From the NCBI RefSeq assembly GCF_000003815.2, contig NC_049987.1, positions 10,075,375-10,139,374 of the forward strand: a stretch of DNA of 64,000 nucleotides, written 5' to 3'. Position numbers and translations under genes: made by a program. Source of the stretch: Branchiostoma floridae. Taxonomy: Eukaryota; Chordata; Leptocardii; Amphioxiformes; Branchiostomatidae. The first letter of the stretch is position 1. Each line of letters opens with the position of its first letter. A model generated the notes under the pieces. It was not told where the DNA came from, ran no database searches, and saw nothing but the letters and a program-made list of their open reading frames with translations. This document shows positions 54,501 to 64,000 of the stretch, in pieces.

Positions 54501-57500
54501 CACTAGAAAGGTATTGTTTATCTTCACATGGTCTACTGCTCTGTTTATTTTTACTCAAACATATGCGTGGTGACCAGGCCCTTCAGCCCTGTCCTCCCAA
54601 TTGTTACATTATGTAATCTAACACAGTGTGACTATAGATGTCTGCTACTTTACCAGTATAAAGAATAGTGGCAGATGTGACCATCTCATCCAGCCCATTT
54701 AACCTCTTATGTACGGGACAGGAGAAGAAGTGGGGCTTTAGCATAGAGATAGAATCATCGAGTAATACTCCGAGCTTTTACAGCCAAATTAATAGTAACC
54801 TGCACATGCACACTTCCCTGACTCAGGAAGAACAGCCATAACTGTGTTGTTTATCTCCACCTCCCCACCCCCACCCCCACACTCCAGGGTCTGCAGTTGC
54901 AGTAGTAGGAGTGATCGCAGGGTCAGCAGCCGTGGGCATGTTACTCGCTATTGCCGCCATAGTCGCACTCAGCATCCGGAAAGGCTGGATCGGACGAGAT
55001 AAGAAGAAAAGTACGAAACCCTGTACAGTTGCTCATATTTCAGGACCACAAAATAATGCAGACTGCGATCGCTTAATCCTCTGGTAGACCTCGTTTTATA
55101 GATAATCTATGGGTGGTTTAGAGTTAGTGAAAAGTTGGTAATGGGGGGATTTGAAAACGCTTTAACGTTTTTACGTCTCATAGTAGTCGAATCCTGATAG
55201 ATCGCTAGGCCTTTGTCAGAATTGAAGTGGGAATTCAGAATTCCCCAGCGGTTCTAAGTGACACATAGTTCAATCTTCTAAAAGTCTCTACCGTTCTTAT
55301 GTTACTATAAGATCGGAAATGTTACACTTGAAAGTCATAGAATGATTTATGTTCGTAATGTTCCGGTACTTTTGATAGACGTGGCAAATACATTCAAGTT
55401 TTTTTTAAAACTTTATATTTCACTGTGAGATGTATTGTTTCAGTAACGACAGTATTGGTAATAGCTTCAGGAAATTTTTGTATAATCCTTTGTCATTATT
55501 TTCCACAGAGAAGTCCTCTAAACCTTCCGAGTCGCTTGCCTACTGCATAAGTGGCAGGTCTACCATGGACTACCCTGTAATGTAAGTCATCGAAAATAAG
55601 GACGTCCCTATCGGAAAAACACACCTTGTAACCTTTTCACCTCCCGTCTTTCTTTTCCGTGTTTGTGTGATAACAATTGGAAAAGGAATAGCAAGAAACA
55701 CTGCCAATTCAATACATGGATATCTGTTTCTTATCAGTCAATGACATCTGACATGCATGCAGAAAGACACAAGGGTAATACCAATTTGTTTCGATAGCGC
55801 CATATTGACATCTGTGTAGGTTACATCGAATTTTAGACAATTAGTTGGAAAGCGATACCAAATCGTGCTACAAAGCGCCGCAAATATTACTTTGAAAGCA
55901 GAATGAAGGTCTAATTCATTGGTCTAATTTCAGACACAGCAAGAAGGCGGATACTATAAATCAAAAGAATGTAATAGAGTTGCAACACTTCGACAAAACA
56001 CCCAGACCTCGGCCTCCTCCAAAAGTAGACAAGTCACCCTACACATCCGGGCTATCGTACTCCAGTAAGTAGAGCTCGTATCGGTGGATAGAAATAGAAA
56101 GCGGCATGATTGCATTTAAATTGGAGGTTTACTCCGAGTGCATTAACCGAAAGTTGCTTGGCTTTTTTTAGAACAGCTAACGTTATGCAATTTAGAGTGA
56201 TTTTCTTTGTACATTTGTCGTTTCAACATAATATAGGATTTTGACAAATGCACTTGACGTCGACTTTCATAAAATTACGTTTCACACGTTTCTTTATCCA
56301 CAAGTTTCATCTTATTTTCATAATCCTTTGTTAATTTTTAAATGACTTTATCCCTGCATTGCAATTTGTTACAGTGTGGCCAACAAGGATGTGTATAGAA
56401 ATTTTAGTCTTTATCACAAAGGTCATAACGCAATGTGAAAACGATGCAGTTTTAAGTTAACTGTGGCGTGGTTTGAGTTAGATGTGATAGATTAATTATA
56501 TCATGCAATTTGCTGAGTGTTCTTCTTGGTAACTGCTTTATATGTCGCTCTAAGGCAATGGTTTTCGCGTTTTCTTTGATGTGCTTTGTTATCCTCCAAT
56601 TCTTATCACTCGCGTATAAATAGACCCCGTAAGCAACAGACTGAAGTGTATCACCCAAAGCTAAGATGTGATGTACTTAAACCAACGAAGCATCATCACA
56701 TCTTGTCCGTTCATTACACTGCACATTACATCGAAATCAACGTTTATTACTTGTAGAAGGCCGCCGTGGTGCAATGAACGCCGGGTTTATCAGAAAACAA
56801 TTGCCGCTCGTACGGTTGAAAATTCCAATCGATTTTCTTGTTAGGCCACAACATTATAGGGGCAATGCGATGCCTGTCACGGAAGAATTGTTCTCATTCA
56901 TCAATTATGGCAATTATTTTAAAGGTTATATCGCCGTCTCTTGGCGCCACTGATTCTACTAAATGTTTGACAGATGGAAATGCAGTATGGTGCGTCCAAG
57001 TGTGCCTTTAAGGAAGGATGGTGCAACAATGTTGCTAGATACACAAAATGATATTGCAAAGTGCAGTGACAGTAACAAAGGGAATCTAAAACAAACTGTT
57101 CAATTCATTCCCCCTAACAACTTGCAGCGCCACACAGCGATTATTATTCAAAATGTCAACATCAATTGAAAAAAATTGTCATAAATGGCAGCTAAAGCTG
57201 GTATCTTACAGAAACTACGGCAATCTGACAGACCAGTCAACGAATTCCACCCGTAAGAATGAACGTTTTAACGCTATGTGTGATTTGATGTATTTTTCAC
57301 AAGTAATACTTAGACGTCTTGTATTATCATTCCAGTCTTAAAGACAATGGTAAAGCAAATCTAATATCAGACGCAGCGTACCACAGCTACAATGAGATGC
57401 CTGCTTAATTGCGTAATATTCTAGCTTATCAACACTGCCAGGGAGAGCAACCTTTCCATCGATGCTACATTAAACGACGTTCGTTGCCAGTTAATTATTT

Positions 57501-58076
57501 AAGGGAAGGAAAACCATCAGTCAAGTGAGCTAAATCTGATATTTGTCAAGCAAGGTTAAAAAGTGATCCATATTATCCAACCCTCGGGTGGCCAACTTAT
57601 CTATGCAACTGAAATCATAAGACAAACATAATAACGCATACGTCTTATCAATCATACTGTCAGGCTTTAGCTTATAGAAAAACAAACCATAATTACATTG
57701 TGTTAGCATTAGTTTTTTTTTATCTTGACGATTTTTTTTTTTTTTACAAAAGTATTTTCCCATTTAAACTGAGTGGTGGTTTTTTATTGATATGTTTTTC
57801 TTAGTAGTTCATTTGAAGATATCAATGTATATTGAACTCGATAAGATACCCGCTTGCTCTAGCACTCTACAAGTTAGCAACATTACATATTCAGCTGTGT
57901 TTATTAAAGGCTTTAATCAGTGAAGCGTTGTTTTTTTTCTAGGTAGCAATGATGCGAGTTACGACCACCCATCGGCAGAAAGGGACAAGCTTCGCGACGA
58001 GGACATTTACATTCTGCGCAATTCTTACTACAACAAAAGACAGCACAGGCAAGAAGCAAACGTCCAGAACTGTTGA
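42449..58076 (+). CDS. Kirre/Neph/nephrin-like Ig-superfamily cell-surface receptor (11 coding exons)
   Basis: The spliced exons are 42449-42512, 48948-49289, 50828-51139, 51760-51907, 52626-52741, 53279-53533, 53970-54281, 54888-55010, 55509-55581, 55934-56064 and 57943-58076. They total 2010 nt and encode 669 residues, with all junctions GT-AG and in phase. Order: signal peptide (about 1-22), Ig1 V-like (C48/W61/C119), Ig2 (C161/W174/C217), Ig3 (C263/C308), Ig4 (C353/W365/C393), Ig5 (C436/W449/C498), one transmembrane helix (about 520-546) and a cytoplasmic tail (547-669). Five Ig domains, the Ig1 motif R-F-S-I-V-G-D and the Ig5 motif P-P-P-D-x-I-x-W-x-W resemble Kirre/Neph proteins. Members of that family mediate cell-cell recognition by Ig1-Ig1 contact. 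The start is favoured by an in-frame TAG at 42398-42400 and a good context (AAGATGG). The tail is shorter than I recall for vertebrate KIRRELs and lacks their C-terminal PDZ ligand. The family is fairly likely; orthology is not claimed. Confidence 0.85.
45981..46047 (-). mobile_element. tRNA-like SINE head
   Basis: Read on the minus strand, TGGTTCAGTAGA (46032-46043) matches an RNA polymerase III A box and GGTTTGATTCC (45991-46001) matches a B box, about 30 bp apart. The spacing and order fit a tRNA-derived SINE promoter. The flanks do not form a proper acceptor stem, so a functional tRNA gene is unlikely. Confidence 0.5.
46297..46730 (+). mobile_element. tRNA-derived SINE with tandemly duplicated head
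   Basis: A 160-bp unit starts at 46297 (AATGAAGCGTTG) and again at 46457 with few differences. Each unit contains a B-box-like GAGTTCGAATCCC (changed to GAGTTCTAATCCT in the second) and then CTAGGAAAAGAC or its variant. After the second unit the sequence continues through CTCACTTGACCCAG-TGTAAATGAG and GGATAGGACGTTAAATGG to AGCACGTCAAAGAACTCATCG. From memory this closely resembles the central and tail domain of SINEs spread through many invertebrates (the MetaSINE type); I could not compare sequences. It lies in intron 1 of the Ig-receptor gene. Confidence 0.65.
47003..47022 (+). repeat. (CTAC)n microsatellite
   Basis: About five CTAC units lie in intron 1. The 128-codon frame running through it (46728-47114) is not taken as coding. 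Confidence 0.75.
48948..49289 (+). CDS. Coding exon 2: Ig1 (V-like)
   Basis: 342 nt, phase 1 at both ends, acceptor TTTTTCCACAG and donor G|GTAGGT. It encodes one whole Ig domain, residues 22-135, with C48, W61 and the D113-A-G-S-Y-R-C119 signature. The stretch F-S-I-V-G-D followed by G-E-F-N-L-R-L resembles Ig1 of the Kirre/Neph family, the homophilic/heterophilic contact domain. N-glycosylation sequons are N25-S-T and N43-V-T. Confidence 0.92.
50448..50772 (+). repeat. Tandem duplication in intron 2, 2 x about 163 bp
   Basis: Copy A (50448-50610) and copy B (50611-50772) share AGATTAC, GTAGCAGTCATATTTTAAAA / GTAGTAGTCATATTTTAAAA, GCGTAGCATTTTACT and TACACTGGAGAAGATTT in the same order. Copy B ends about 55 bp before the Ig2 exon. 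It is AT-rich and non-coding. Confidence 0.85.
50828..51139 (+). CDS. Coding exon 3: Ig2 (CD80-like C2)
   Basis: 312 nt, phase 1-1, acceptor ATCTTTACAG and donor T|GTAAGT. Residues 136-239 form one domain with L-T-C161, a G-G-S-P-x-P turn, W174-Y and N-F-S-C217. The pattern fits the CD80-like C2 domain that follows Ig1 in Kirre/nephrin proteins. Sequons are N176-G-T and N214-F-S. Confidence 0.92.
51760..51907 (+). CDS. Coding exon 4: first half of Ig3
   Basis: 148 nt, phase 1 to phase 2, acceptor TTTCATCCAG and donor AG|GTGTGT. It encodes residues 240-288, with N260-L-T-C263 (also a sequon) and W275-W276. Ig3 is the only domain of this gene cut by an intron. Confidence 0.88.
52626..52741 (+). 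CDS. Coding exon 5: second half of Ig3
   Basis: 116 nt, phase 2 to phase 1, acceptor TTTTTTCCTGCAG and donor T|GTAAAA. It completes Ser289 and encodes G-T-L-L-T-L-T-N-V-T and then D302-R-G-T-Y-Q-C308, the F-strand signature of Ig3. N297-V-T is a sequon. The donor is weaker than the others. Confidence 0.9.
53279..53533 (+). CDS. Coding exon 6: Ig4 (short)
   Basis: 255 nt, phase 1-1, acceptor GTTGTTCCCAG and donor G|GTACTA. Residues 328-412 form a compact Ig domain with C353, W365 and Y391-E-C393. The cysteines are only 40 residues apart and the usual D-x-G-x-Y-x-C signature reads L-E-E-G-F-Y-E-C. A strand may be missing or shortened compared with Ig5. Confidence 0.9.
53970..54281 (+). CDS. 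Coding exon 7: Ig5
   Basis: 312 nt, phase 1-1, acceptor TTTCCATCCAAG and donor G|GTGCAT. Residues 413-516 form the membrane-proximal Ig domain: C436, P442-P-P-D-K-I-T-W449-L-W, S-E-L-T-I, G-D-Y-S-C498. The P-P-P-D-x-I-x-W-x-W motif is a good match to Ig5 of Kirre/Neph proteins. The exon is strikingly GC-rich. The frame stays open 332 nt into the following intron. Confidence 0.92.
54853..54887 (+). promoter_or_regulatory. C-rich 3' splice-site tract before the transmembrane exon
   Basis: The acceptor of exon 8 is preceded by a CCCCCAC-type repeat (CACCTCCCCACCCCCACCCC and on to CTCCAG), where the other acceptors of the gene have T-rich tracts. The AG|GG junction keeps phase with both neighbours. 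Confidence 0.6.
54888..55010 (+). CDS. Coding exon 8: transmembrane segment
   Basis: 123 nt, phase 1-1. The acceptor follows an unusual C-rich tract (54853-54887) instead of a T-rich one. Residues 517-557 form an Ala/Val/Gly/Ile-rich helix, about 520-546, then the basic stop-transfer group R-K-G-W-I-G-R-D-K-K-K. This fixes the topology with the Ig domains outside. Confidence 0.92.
55509..55581 (+). CDS. Coding exon 9: cytoplasmic tail, part 1
   Basis: 73 nt, phase 1 to phase 2, acceptor TTTTCCACAG and donor T|GTAAGT. It encodes K-K-S-S-K-P-S-E-S-L-A-Y569 and M-D-Y579-P-V, giving a basic juxtamembrane run and two tyrosines. The small size lowers confidence slightly, but phase and splice sites agree with both neighbours. 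Confidence 0.82.
55934..56064 (+). CDS. Coding exon 10: cytoplasmic tail, part 2 (proline-rich)
   Basis: 131 nt, phase 2 to phase 1, acceptor GGTCTAATTTCAG and donor A|GTAAGT. It encodes residues 582-625. T604-P-R-P-R-P-P-P-K612 contains P-x-x-P-x-K, the class II SH3-ligand pattern. Tyrosines Y618 and Y624 follow. SH3 binding is inferred from the motif alone. Confidence 0.85.
57943..58076 (+). CDS. Coding exon 11: cytoplasmic tail end and stop
   Basis: 134 nt, entering in phase 1 after TTTTTTTTCTAG and ending at TGA 58074-58076. It encodes A-S-Y632-D-H-P, D-I-Y648-I-L, S-Y654-Y655 and the C-terminus N-V-Q-N-C669. Y-D-H-P fits the Y-D-x-P/V pattern favoured by Nck or Crk SH2 domains, the kind of adaptor link known for nephrin. 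The C-terminus is not a recognisable PDZ ligand. Confidence 0.87.
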
Positions 58077-59646
58077 CGTCATGGAAATTGTAAAATTGTC
58101 ACGTATGATCATCACAACAGCGTGGATGTTATAGAGTGTGGCACCTTGAAGAGAAATTACCCCACATTTCTACTCATAAAGCTACAACCCGTGAGACATC
58201 TGCTTTCTGTTCATGGCCGACGGCGAAAGCAACTAATCTTCAAACCACACGCTTATAGCAAGAAAACAACAGTACTGCATTTCTGTGAAATCTCGGTAGA
58301 TGACGTCTCTAGAAGTGCCATGCTACTACTGCAAAGAAAAACATTTTGATATGACGAGTAAGGAGAGCTAAAATCTATAGTATCTCATCCATTAGTGGCA
58401 GGGTAATGTGTTGTACGATAGACACATGATATGAACTACAGAAAGAGACGTCCTTGGGGTATATACTCCATGAACGACGCGTCGCCTTCCAACATTAAAA
58501 GCGATCATCATGATCGAGGACTTGTACTCGTAATGGCCTTTAAGACACGTTGATGGACGAGCTAAAATATGGGAGGGTGAGTTTCCGATTTTTGATGAAG
58601 ATAAATGGAGAGCCGAGGTCGCCATTTTTACGAATAGAACGTTGAGAGAGTAAGGCCATTTATCAACACACACATTGTAACAGGGAGGCTGTTATGTTTC
58701 ATCGGAACGTGCATGGTTGAGCAAAGTATTGACGTTTATGTTTTTGTGAAATTCCAATGTCGGTGACCCCAATCGCTGGAAGCCTTCAAACCTATCATTC
58801 ACCCGACTACTTTGAAAAGAATATGTAAATCGTGATCAGTGTAACATAATCACAGACACCTATATGGAATATTCCCTAATTTGTTATCGAAGGGCACGTA
58901 TTTCCAAATACATATCACTCCCATGAGTTTAGTAATCGATGTTACTTGCGCTTTTAGAAATATATGTTGCAATTATAAATACGTTTTTGGTGCAAAAAGC
59001 TCTGTATCATAGGCTAGCTATCTTTTATTCCAGGTCAATTTTAGCATTCAGCCTTACGTATTATATAACGTATCCATGCATTGTTTACATTTTACAGAAT
59101 CGTAAACCTTATATAATCTTCATGGTCATGATTCAAGAATCGCTGTCTCACAGCACTTTTTCGTCTTCTGTATAAAAGATATTTATATATAATTTGCATG
59201 TACAGTGCTGTCCATAACACGTCTTTCTCGGCTCATAGAATATGTCAGACACTCAGCAACGTTAACGTTGTAGCCCTGGGGGGAACATCCTGAAGCAGGT
59301 AGTCTTTATCCAATTTCAGTTTCATCAGTGTACCATAAAACACAGAATGTCACCACAACCTCTCTGCCTAGTCCTTGTTCCGCTCGGGAGATCAGTGTGT
59401 GGAACAATTAATGAAAGTCAAAAACAGCGGCGATGATATCACATTTAATTACAGAAAGGCGTGGCGTTGTCACCCAGGCATTAAACAGCCAATCTCTTGA
59501 TAGCGTGGGGAAAATTCACCTTTGGGGCAGTCTCAAAAGTCTGTGCTTTGCTTCAACACGAAATTATTCCGTTGTGTAAAATATATATGCAATGTAACAA
59601 TATAATGTCGGGAGGAGCCCCAAATGATTGAGTCCATAGCCAGCGC
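58077..59646 (+). other. 3' untranslated region and downstream sequence of the Ig-receptor gene
   Basis: The polyadenylation site was not fixed. ATTAAA at 58494-58499 is the nearest variant signal, about 420 bp after the stop. AATAAA at 59762-59767 is the first canonical one noticed. No other gene is recognised in this stretch. Confidence 0.4.
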
Positions 59647-59712
59647 AAATCAGCCAGTTCCAATTGACAAATCAGTCAGTTGCCATTGACAAATCAGTCA
59701 GTTGCCATTGCC
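59647..59712 (+). repeat. 3 x 22-bp tandem repeat
   Basis: Three units of AAATCAGTCAGTTGCCATTG plus AC or CC. The first unit differs at three positions. Confidence 0.9.
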
Positions 59713-62700
59713 ATTTGGTAGACTCATTCCGAAGGAATATTTTCCTGTGATATGACTCTTCAATAAAAGCATGTTTGTACCAGTCCCGAATCGAATCTGC
59801 TGTAAATCTCTACTGGGAAGATAAAAATCACGGAAGTGACTCCGTTTCTTGACTTCATCACATCCAATACTCCTGAAGATTAGATAAACAGGAAACTGTC
59901 ATCCGACAGGGACCCCGTGGAAGGGTGACAACTTAATGACCTGACGTTAGGAGAATCTTAACTGCAACATATCAGCAACAGATATGCAACCATCATTCGT
60001 ATTATAGTTGGACTCACTTGCTGTTATCGTAGATTGTAAACACGACTTCAGTCGAGTTTATCTGAAAATGACATGTACCAGAGACAAACTGTGTAAATTT
60101 GTATCTTCCAAAATCAACATAAAACGTATTAGTGATCCAAGGATCTTTAATGCTGTACTTACATGTTCATACGTTATTGATGGATCTTCCAAATAGTACA
60201 CAGTAGAGGCGATTAGGAACATAGCTTTCCGTACGGTATGCACAATGAAGATTAAGCGATTTTCATGGAGTTTTTCTATCAATTGTGTTTCGCTAATGAG
60301 GATCTGTACGGTTTGGTGCGAAGTTGTAACTAGATTTCCACACTCTCCTGCGGTTCCAGCGGGAGCGCACGCCTGGTGAATCAATGCTCATCACGTCAAC
60401 CAACCGAACCAGATTCACACGGGATTCTTTATTCTTCCTCGCTCGAGAAAAGCAAAAGGGAATTGTAACCCGCGGAAAGGATTCATTCAACACAACCACG
60501 ATAGAACCACGAGACTGAAAGAAAATTACTCTTCGATCTTTTTCCAAGTTTTCTTTGCGAGTGGAAAGTTAAAATCTAAGTGAACATCCCGTAGGGTATT
60601 GACTCAATCATTGGGTTTTCTCTGACTTTCTTCGTCCTTCCTTTGCATTAGTTTGATTACCAAGGCACAAGTCACGCGCACCCCCTTCAACGTGACGTGC
60701 ATGTAAATACAGTGAATGAGAAAAGAGCTCACGACCTGAGACTCAGCATTAACGTACAACAGATCCTCTACGTAGGAGTTTAATTGACACCACAGGCCAC
60801 CTCTTCAATTGAACGTCACATTTGGAAGTCTATAAGTAACTTTTAATGCAGAACAAATCCCAAACACAATTCAACATAAACCGGGATTATAACAGCGTGA
60901 GGCAGATTACAACAGTATGCATCACGCTGATGCACAAGGCACCTACTAATTTGCATGAAATTTACATATACTGTCCACCGAGACCGACATAACCTCGTAA
61001 TGTTTATCATATTACCCGACAGTAATGAAATAACTAACGGGACGCCATCATCACATAATGAATACAGAAATTGGGGTTAGGTACCCCCACACACTTTTGA
61101 ATAAATAGTCATCAAGAAAAGAGTAAGTGAATGAATGAATGAATGAATGAATGAATGAATGAATGAATGAATGAATGAATGAGAGAATGATTGCACCATC
61201 AAGCCAGCCAGGAGATATAGTGCCTTAATCAATGACATATGCATACGTCTTGGATATAAGCGTGTGACTTTGACAGTATCAGCGACAAAGCGAACACCAC
61301 TTGTGTAGTGTAGGAATGCTAAACCACTAAATCCCTACTTCAACATTTATCAACACATCAAAGCACAGCACACTAGCACAGGGGCAAAGCATGCTTACGA
61401 CGCGTGAAATGAAAATGTTTGAAGACAGTATATGAGGTGGCGATATGGTCGTAATGTCCAAGTTATCTATACATTTTTATGGCTTATTCTACAGACGTCA
61501 AAAAAAGAAAATGATGTTCCGGTTTTGGGTCACTTGGAATGGGTCAAAGAAACCAGAATGAAGCGCTGAGCACGTTCGTGAGTCAACATAACATGGGCGA
61601 TCTATACTTTTATTTGGCAAGTTCCTTGACACCAATAGAAATGCAAAATCGTCTGAAACAAGTTGTTAAAGTTGTTGCAAACTTTAATTCTCTGGGCTAA
61701 AGATTAAAACAGATGATTGACAACCAGCCGCAAACTACCTGACGTCTACATTCTCTTTACAAATAACCCTTCATCGAATTCCTGTAGAATCCGGAGCAAG
61801 TACGTCTCTTGGGCAAATTTATTCCAGTGCTGTTGTACATCCCGTATCAATCCATGTTTAAAAGTCTTTCCCAGAAGGTCTGCAACTATTCATGTCTTAC
61901 AAAAGTCGATTGATCGCACGTTATCATGAATGTCCTGTCAGGAGGGCTTTGACCGAGATGAATGTATTCCACCTAGGGAAAAGGTATGTCGTGAATGTTT
62001 TTGTGTTAACTTTTCATTCCAATTACAGAGAAGACGAACTGTTGTATCGCCCGAACGAGCAATCTTATTTCAAAATCCTTTCTTCTTGTAAGTACAGGAA
62101 GATTAAACATGGGTTATTCAATAGGAAGATGGAAAAGTGTGGTGATGCGTGCTTCAAGTTAACGATTACTTCTTGGTTTGGAGTTGGATTTGTCTTGGAA
62201 TTGTTTCTGGGCCTATTGGATATTCCAAATTCTTTGTACGTGTCCCCTGTTGTAAATTCCACAACATAACATTTGTGAAATGGAAGTTTATAGATGTTAG
62301 CAAATAAATGTAATGTAAGAATACACAGAAATAATATCAGAGCTCGTTAATGTATCAACGTTGTCACCCTGAAGAACAAAACTTTCAAAAAATGTTGTTG
62401 CAACTAATGATTGGTCTTATATGACCTTGACTTTACGAAACGCTTTGATATAACAGAATTACTGATACATGTATGCTAATGCACACCTTATACGTGTCTC
62501 TTTCAAGTCAAATCCCATATGTGACTTAATTGCAAAACAATGCAAGAAGACATATTACAAACAAATCAAACAAATAGTATTACAACGTGTGTATACTTAA
62601 CAGAAAAGGAAAGGAAATGAACAGAGAAATCTCTTCAACGTGAAATTACAATTATTATAAGTGTATTTCTGCGTGCAGAGGGAGTGTGTAGGGAACACTA

Positions 62701-63654
62701 TAACCGACTGTGTACCTCTTATTCGTTTACGTAATATATGCCATGTAATTTCATGCAAACATTGCTTTAGAAAAAATCAAGCATACGAATACAGTCGATA
62801 AGATAAAAACGAAATCTAATGAGATCTTTCGATCTTACGTCATAATGATTCGAGAAAAACAGACGGCGTGTTCAACAAATGTGAATATAATTACATCATC
62901 AATCAAAATACGTTATAGATAGATTCATTCGCTTTAAGATAATTGGCCTATTAATTAACTGCATTCGTAATGAAATTCTTTTACGGCGTTACTTAATTTG
63001 TTCTAAACATTCCCTGGTACAATCAGAATAAGAAATCTGTCCATTGCTTACCCACTTAAAGAAGAGAAGATTGAAACATCCCTAATTTGCTAAACAATTC
63101 TATATTTTGTGCTCTTTATACAGCGCGGGGTAGAATTTAAAAAATTATATCAATCAGTCTAATCAGCAACAAATTAAATGAGAGCAAATGCACTGAACAA
63201 CTAATTGATAAATATGGTATTGTTCCTAAATTCACCGATGTTGTATAGTCCATCCATACTACTCGGTAAATTTAGGTAAAGTTGTCCATGAAAGCATCCA
63301 AAATGTTTATATGCAATCAAGAAACATTTTTGTAATTCATGCTTTAACCTTTGTATACTACAAGGTTCATTAGCCGATGTATTAGAGATTTCAATGGACC
63401 TTTATCAACAAACAATTATTGGGTGAACCTGTATTCCATAATGAATCAGAAAGAGATAAGAATGGATACAGGACTCTAACGAGAGGCGACAAGACCGTGA
63501 TGACAATCCCCATGGATTACCCATACAGGCTCATCCAAATGCAAGCACAGCATTCATCATTAATTCCATGATGACCGTGAGATGTCTTGAAAGATTTGTG
63601 AAGGTACTAATATCGTTACAGCTGTCGCCCACGCTATGTCTTCTTGTTGACATA
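59713..63654. other. Intergenic, no gene recognised
   Basis: The frames at 60058-60384 (minus) and 61892-62269 (plus) exceed 100 codons but show no domain, and I find no supported splicing. A TGAA microsatellite lies at 61128-61182. Confidence 0.45.
61128..61182 (+). repeat. (TGAA)n microsatellite
   Basis: About 13-14 nearly perfect TGAA units occupy 55 bp. The length is likely polymorphic. Confidence 0.95.
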
Positions 63655-63657
63655 TAA

Positions 63658-63895
63658 AGGTGGTATCTCACTGCACTTGGTGCACCGGTGTGGCACTGCA
63701 AGGGGTCGAAAAATTACTCAACGCATTTCAGAGATAAAGAACGGATTTTCTTACGTTTTATGTATTATGTTGTTTTTTACGTATTACGGAAAATCTAAAT
63801 AATGGAAAAAAGTCGACGAAAATAACACAACAGTGTCGCAGTGAACGAACCCCGAAGTGCCGCACCGGTGCCCCAAGTGCAGTGAGATACCATCT
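63658..63895. mobile_element. Short PIF/Harbinger-type MITE, 238 bp
   Basis: Imperfect terminal inverted repeats of about 50 bp start AGGTGGTATCTCACTGCACT on the left and AGATGGTATCTCACTGCACT on the right (minus strand). A TAA duplication lies at 63655-63657 and 63896-63898. Just inside the right end, ATAACACAACAGTGTCGCAG followed by TGAACGAAC matches the corresponding part of the 6426-7653 element (TTAACACAGCAGTGCCGCAG, then TGAACGAAC). The two are members of one family whose outermost sequence has diverged. It has no coding capacity. Confidence 0.85.
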
Positions 63896-64000
63896 TAATG
63901 TGGTACACTTACACAATTTTCGGTATGAATTCCCTTTTTTCTAACCACAGTCTAATAGGAAGGCACGCTCAACGGCGGTCATGGATGAAAAAACAATCAA

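Noticed and set aside
60058-60384. 108-codon minus-strand frame
   Set aside because: It overlaps other frames on both strands and has no recognisable domain, signal peptide or splice context.
61892-62269. 125-codon plus-strand frame
   Set aside because: It has no recognised domain and an AT-rich context, and it shows no supported exon borders except a possible internal acceptor. It looks like a chance frame.

Overview
The window is metazoan nuclear DNA. It is AT-rich (judged by eye), most of it has no long open frame, and its one clear gene is spliced, with GT-AG introns and mostly phase-1 immunoglobulin-domain exons. The gene layout and the repeat types (PIF/Harbinger-like MITEs with 3-bp TWA duplications, tRNA-derived SINE pieces) would suit an invertebrate deuterostome. 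Amphioxus (Branchiostoma) is my best guess, but nothing here proves the species.

The clear gene is on the + strand, with coding exons from 42449 to 58076. Eleven coding exons join without a phase conflict into a 669-residue type I membrane protein. It has a signal peptide, five Ig domains, one transmembrane helix and a 123-residue cytoplasmic tail with eight tyrosines and a proline-rich stretch. Domain order and motifs in Ig1 and Ig5 point to the Kirre/Neph/nephrin family of cell-recognition proteins. A probable 5' untranslated exon ends near 42243.

Region by region: 1-42 kb holds no gene I can defend. It carries three copies of a dispersed repeat (3.6, 21.3 and 34.6 kb), a complete 1228-bp Harbinger-type MITE (6426-7653), a 2 x 416-bp tandem duplication (12238-13068), a decayed minisatellite of about 150 bp period (17.1-17.7 kb), a foldback element (28138-28270), microsatellites, and one weak candidate exon on the minus strand (22889-23254). 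The 6.4-kb first intron of the Ig gene holds two SINE-related insertions. The second intron holds a 163-bp tandem duplication next to the Ig2 exon. Downstream of the gene (58-64 kb) there are a 22-bp tandem repeat, a TGAA microsatellite and a second, 238-bp MITE of the same family as the 6.4-kb element.

I found no operon, CRISPR, phage or bacterial feature and no clear novel system. The points most worth checking are the Kirre/nephrin-like receptor with its unusual tail and compressed Ig4, and the MITE family with arrays of a TGCCGC-containing motif.
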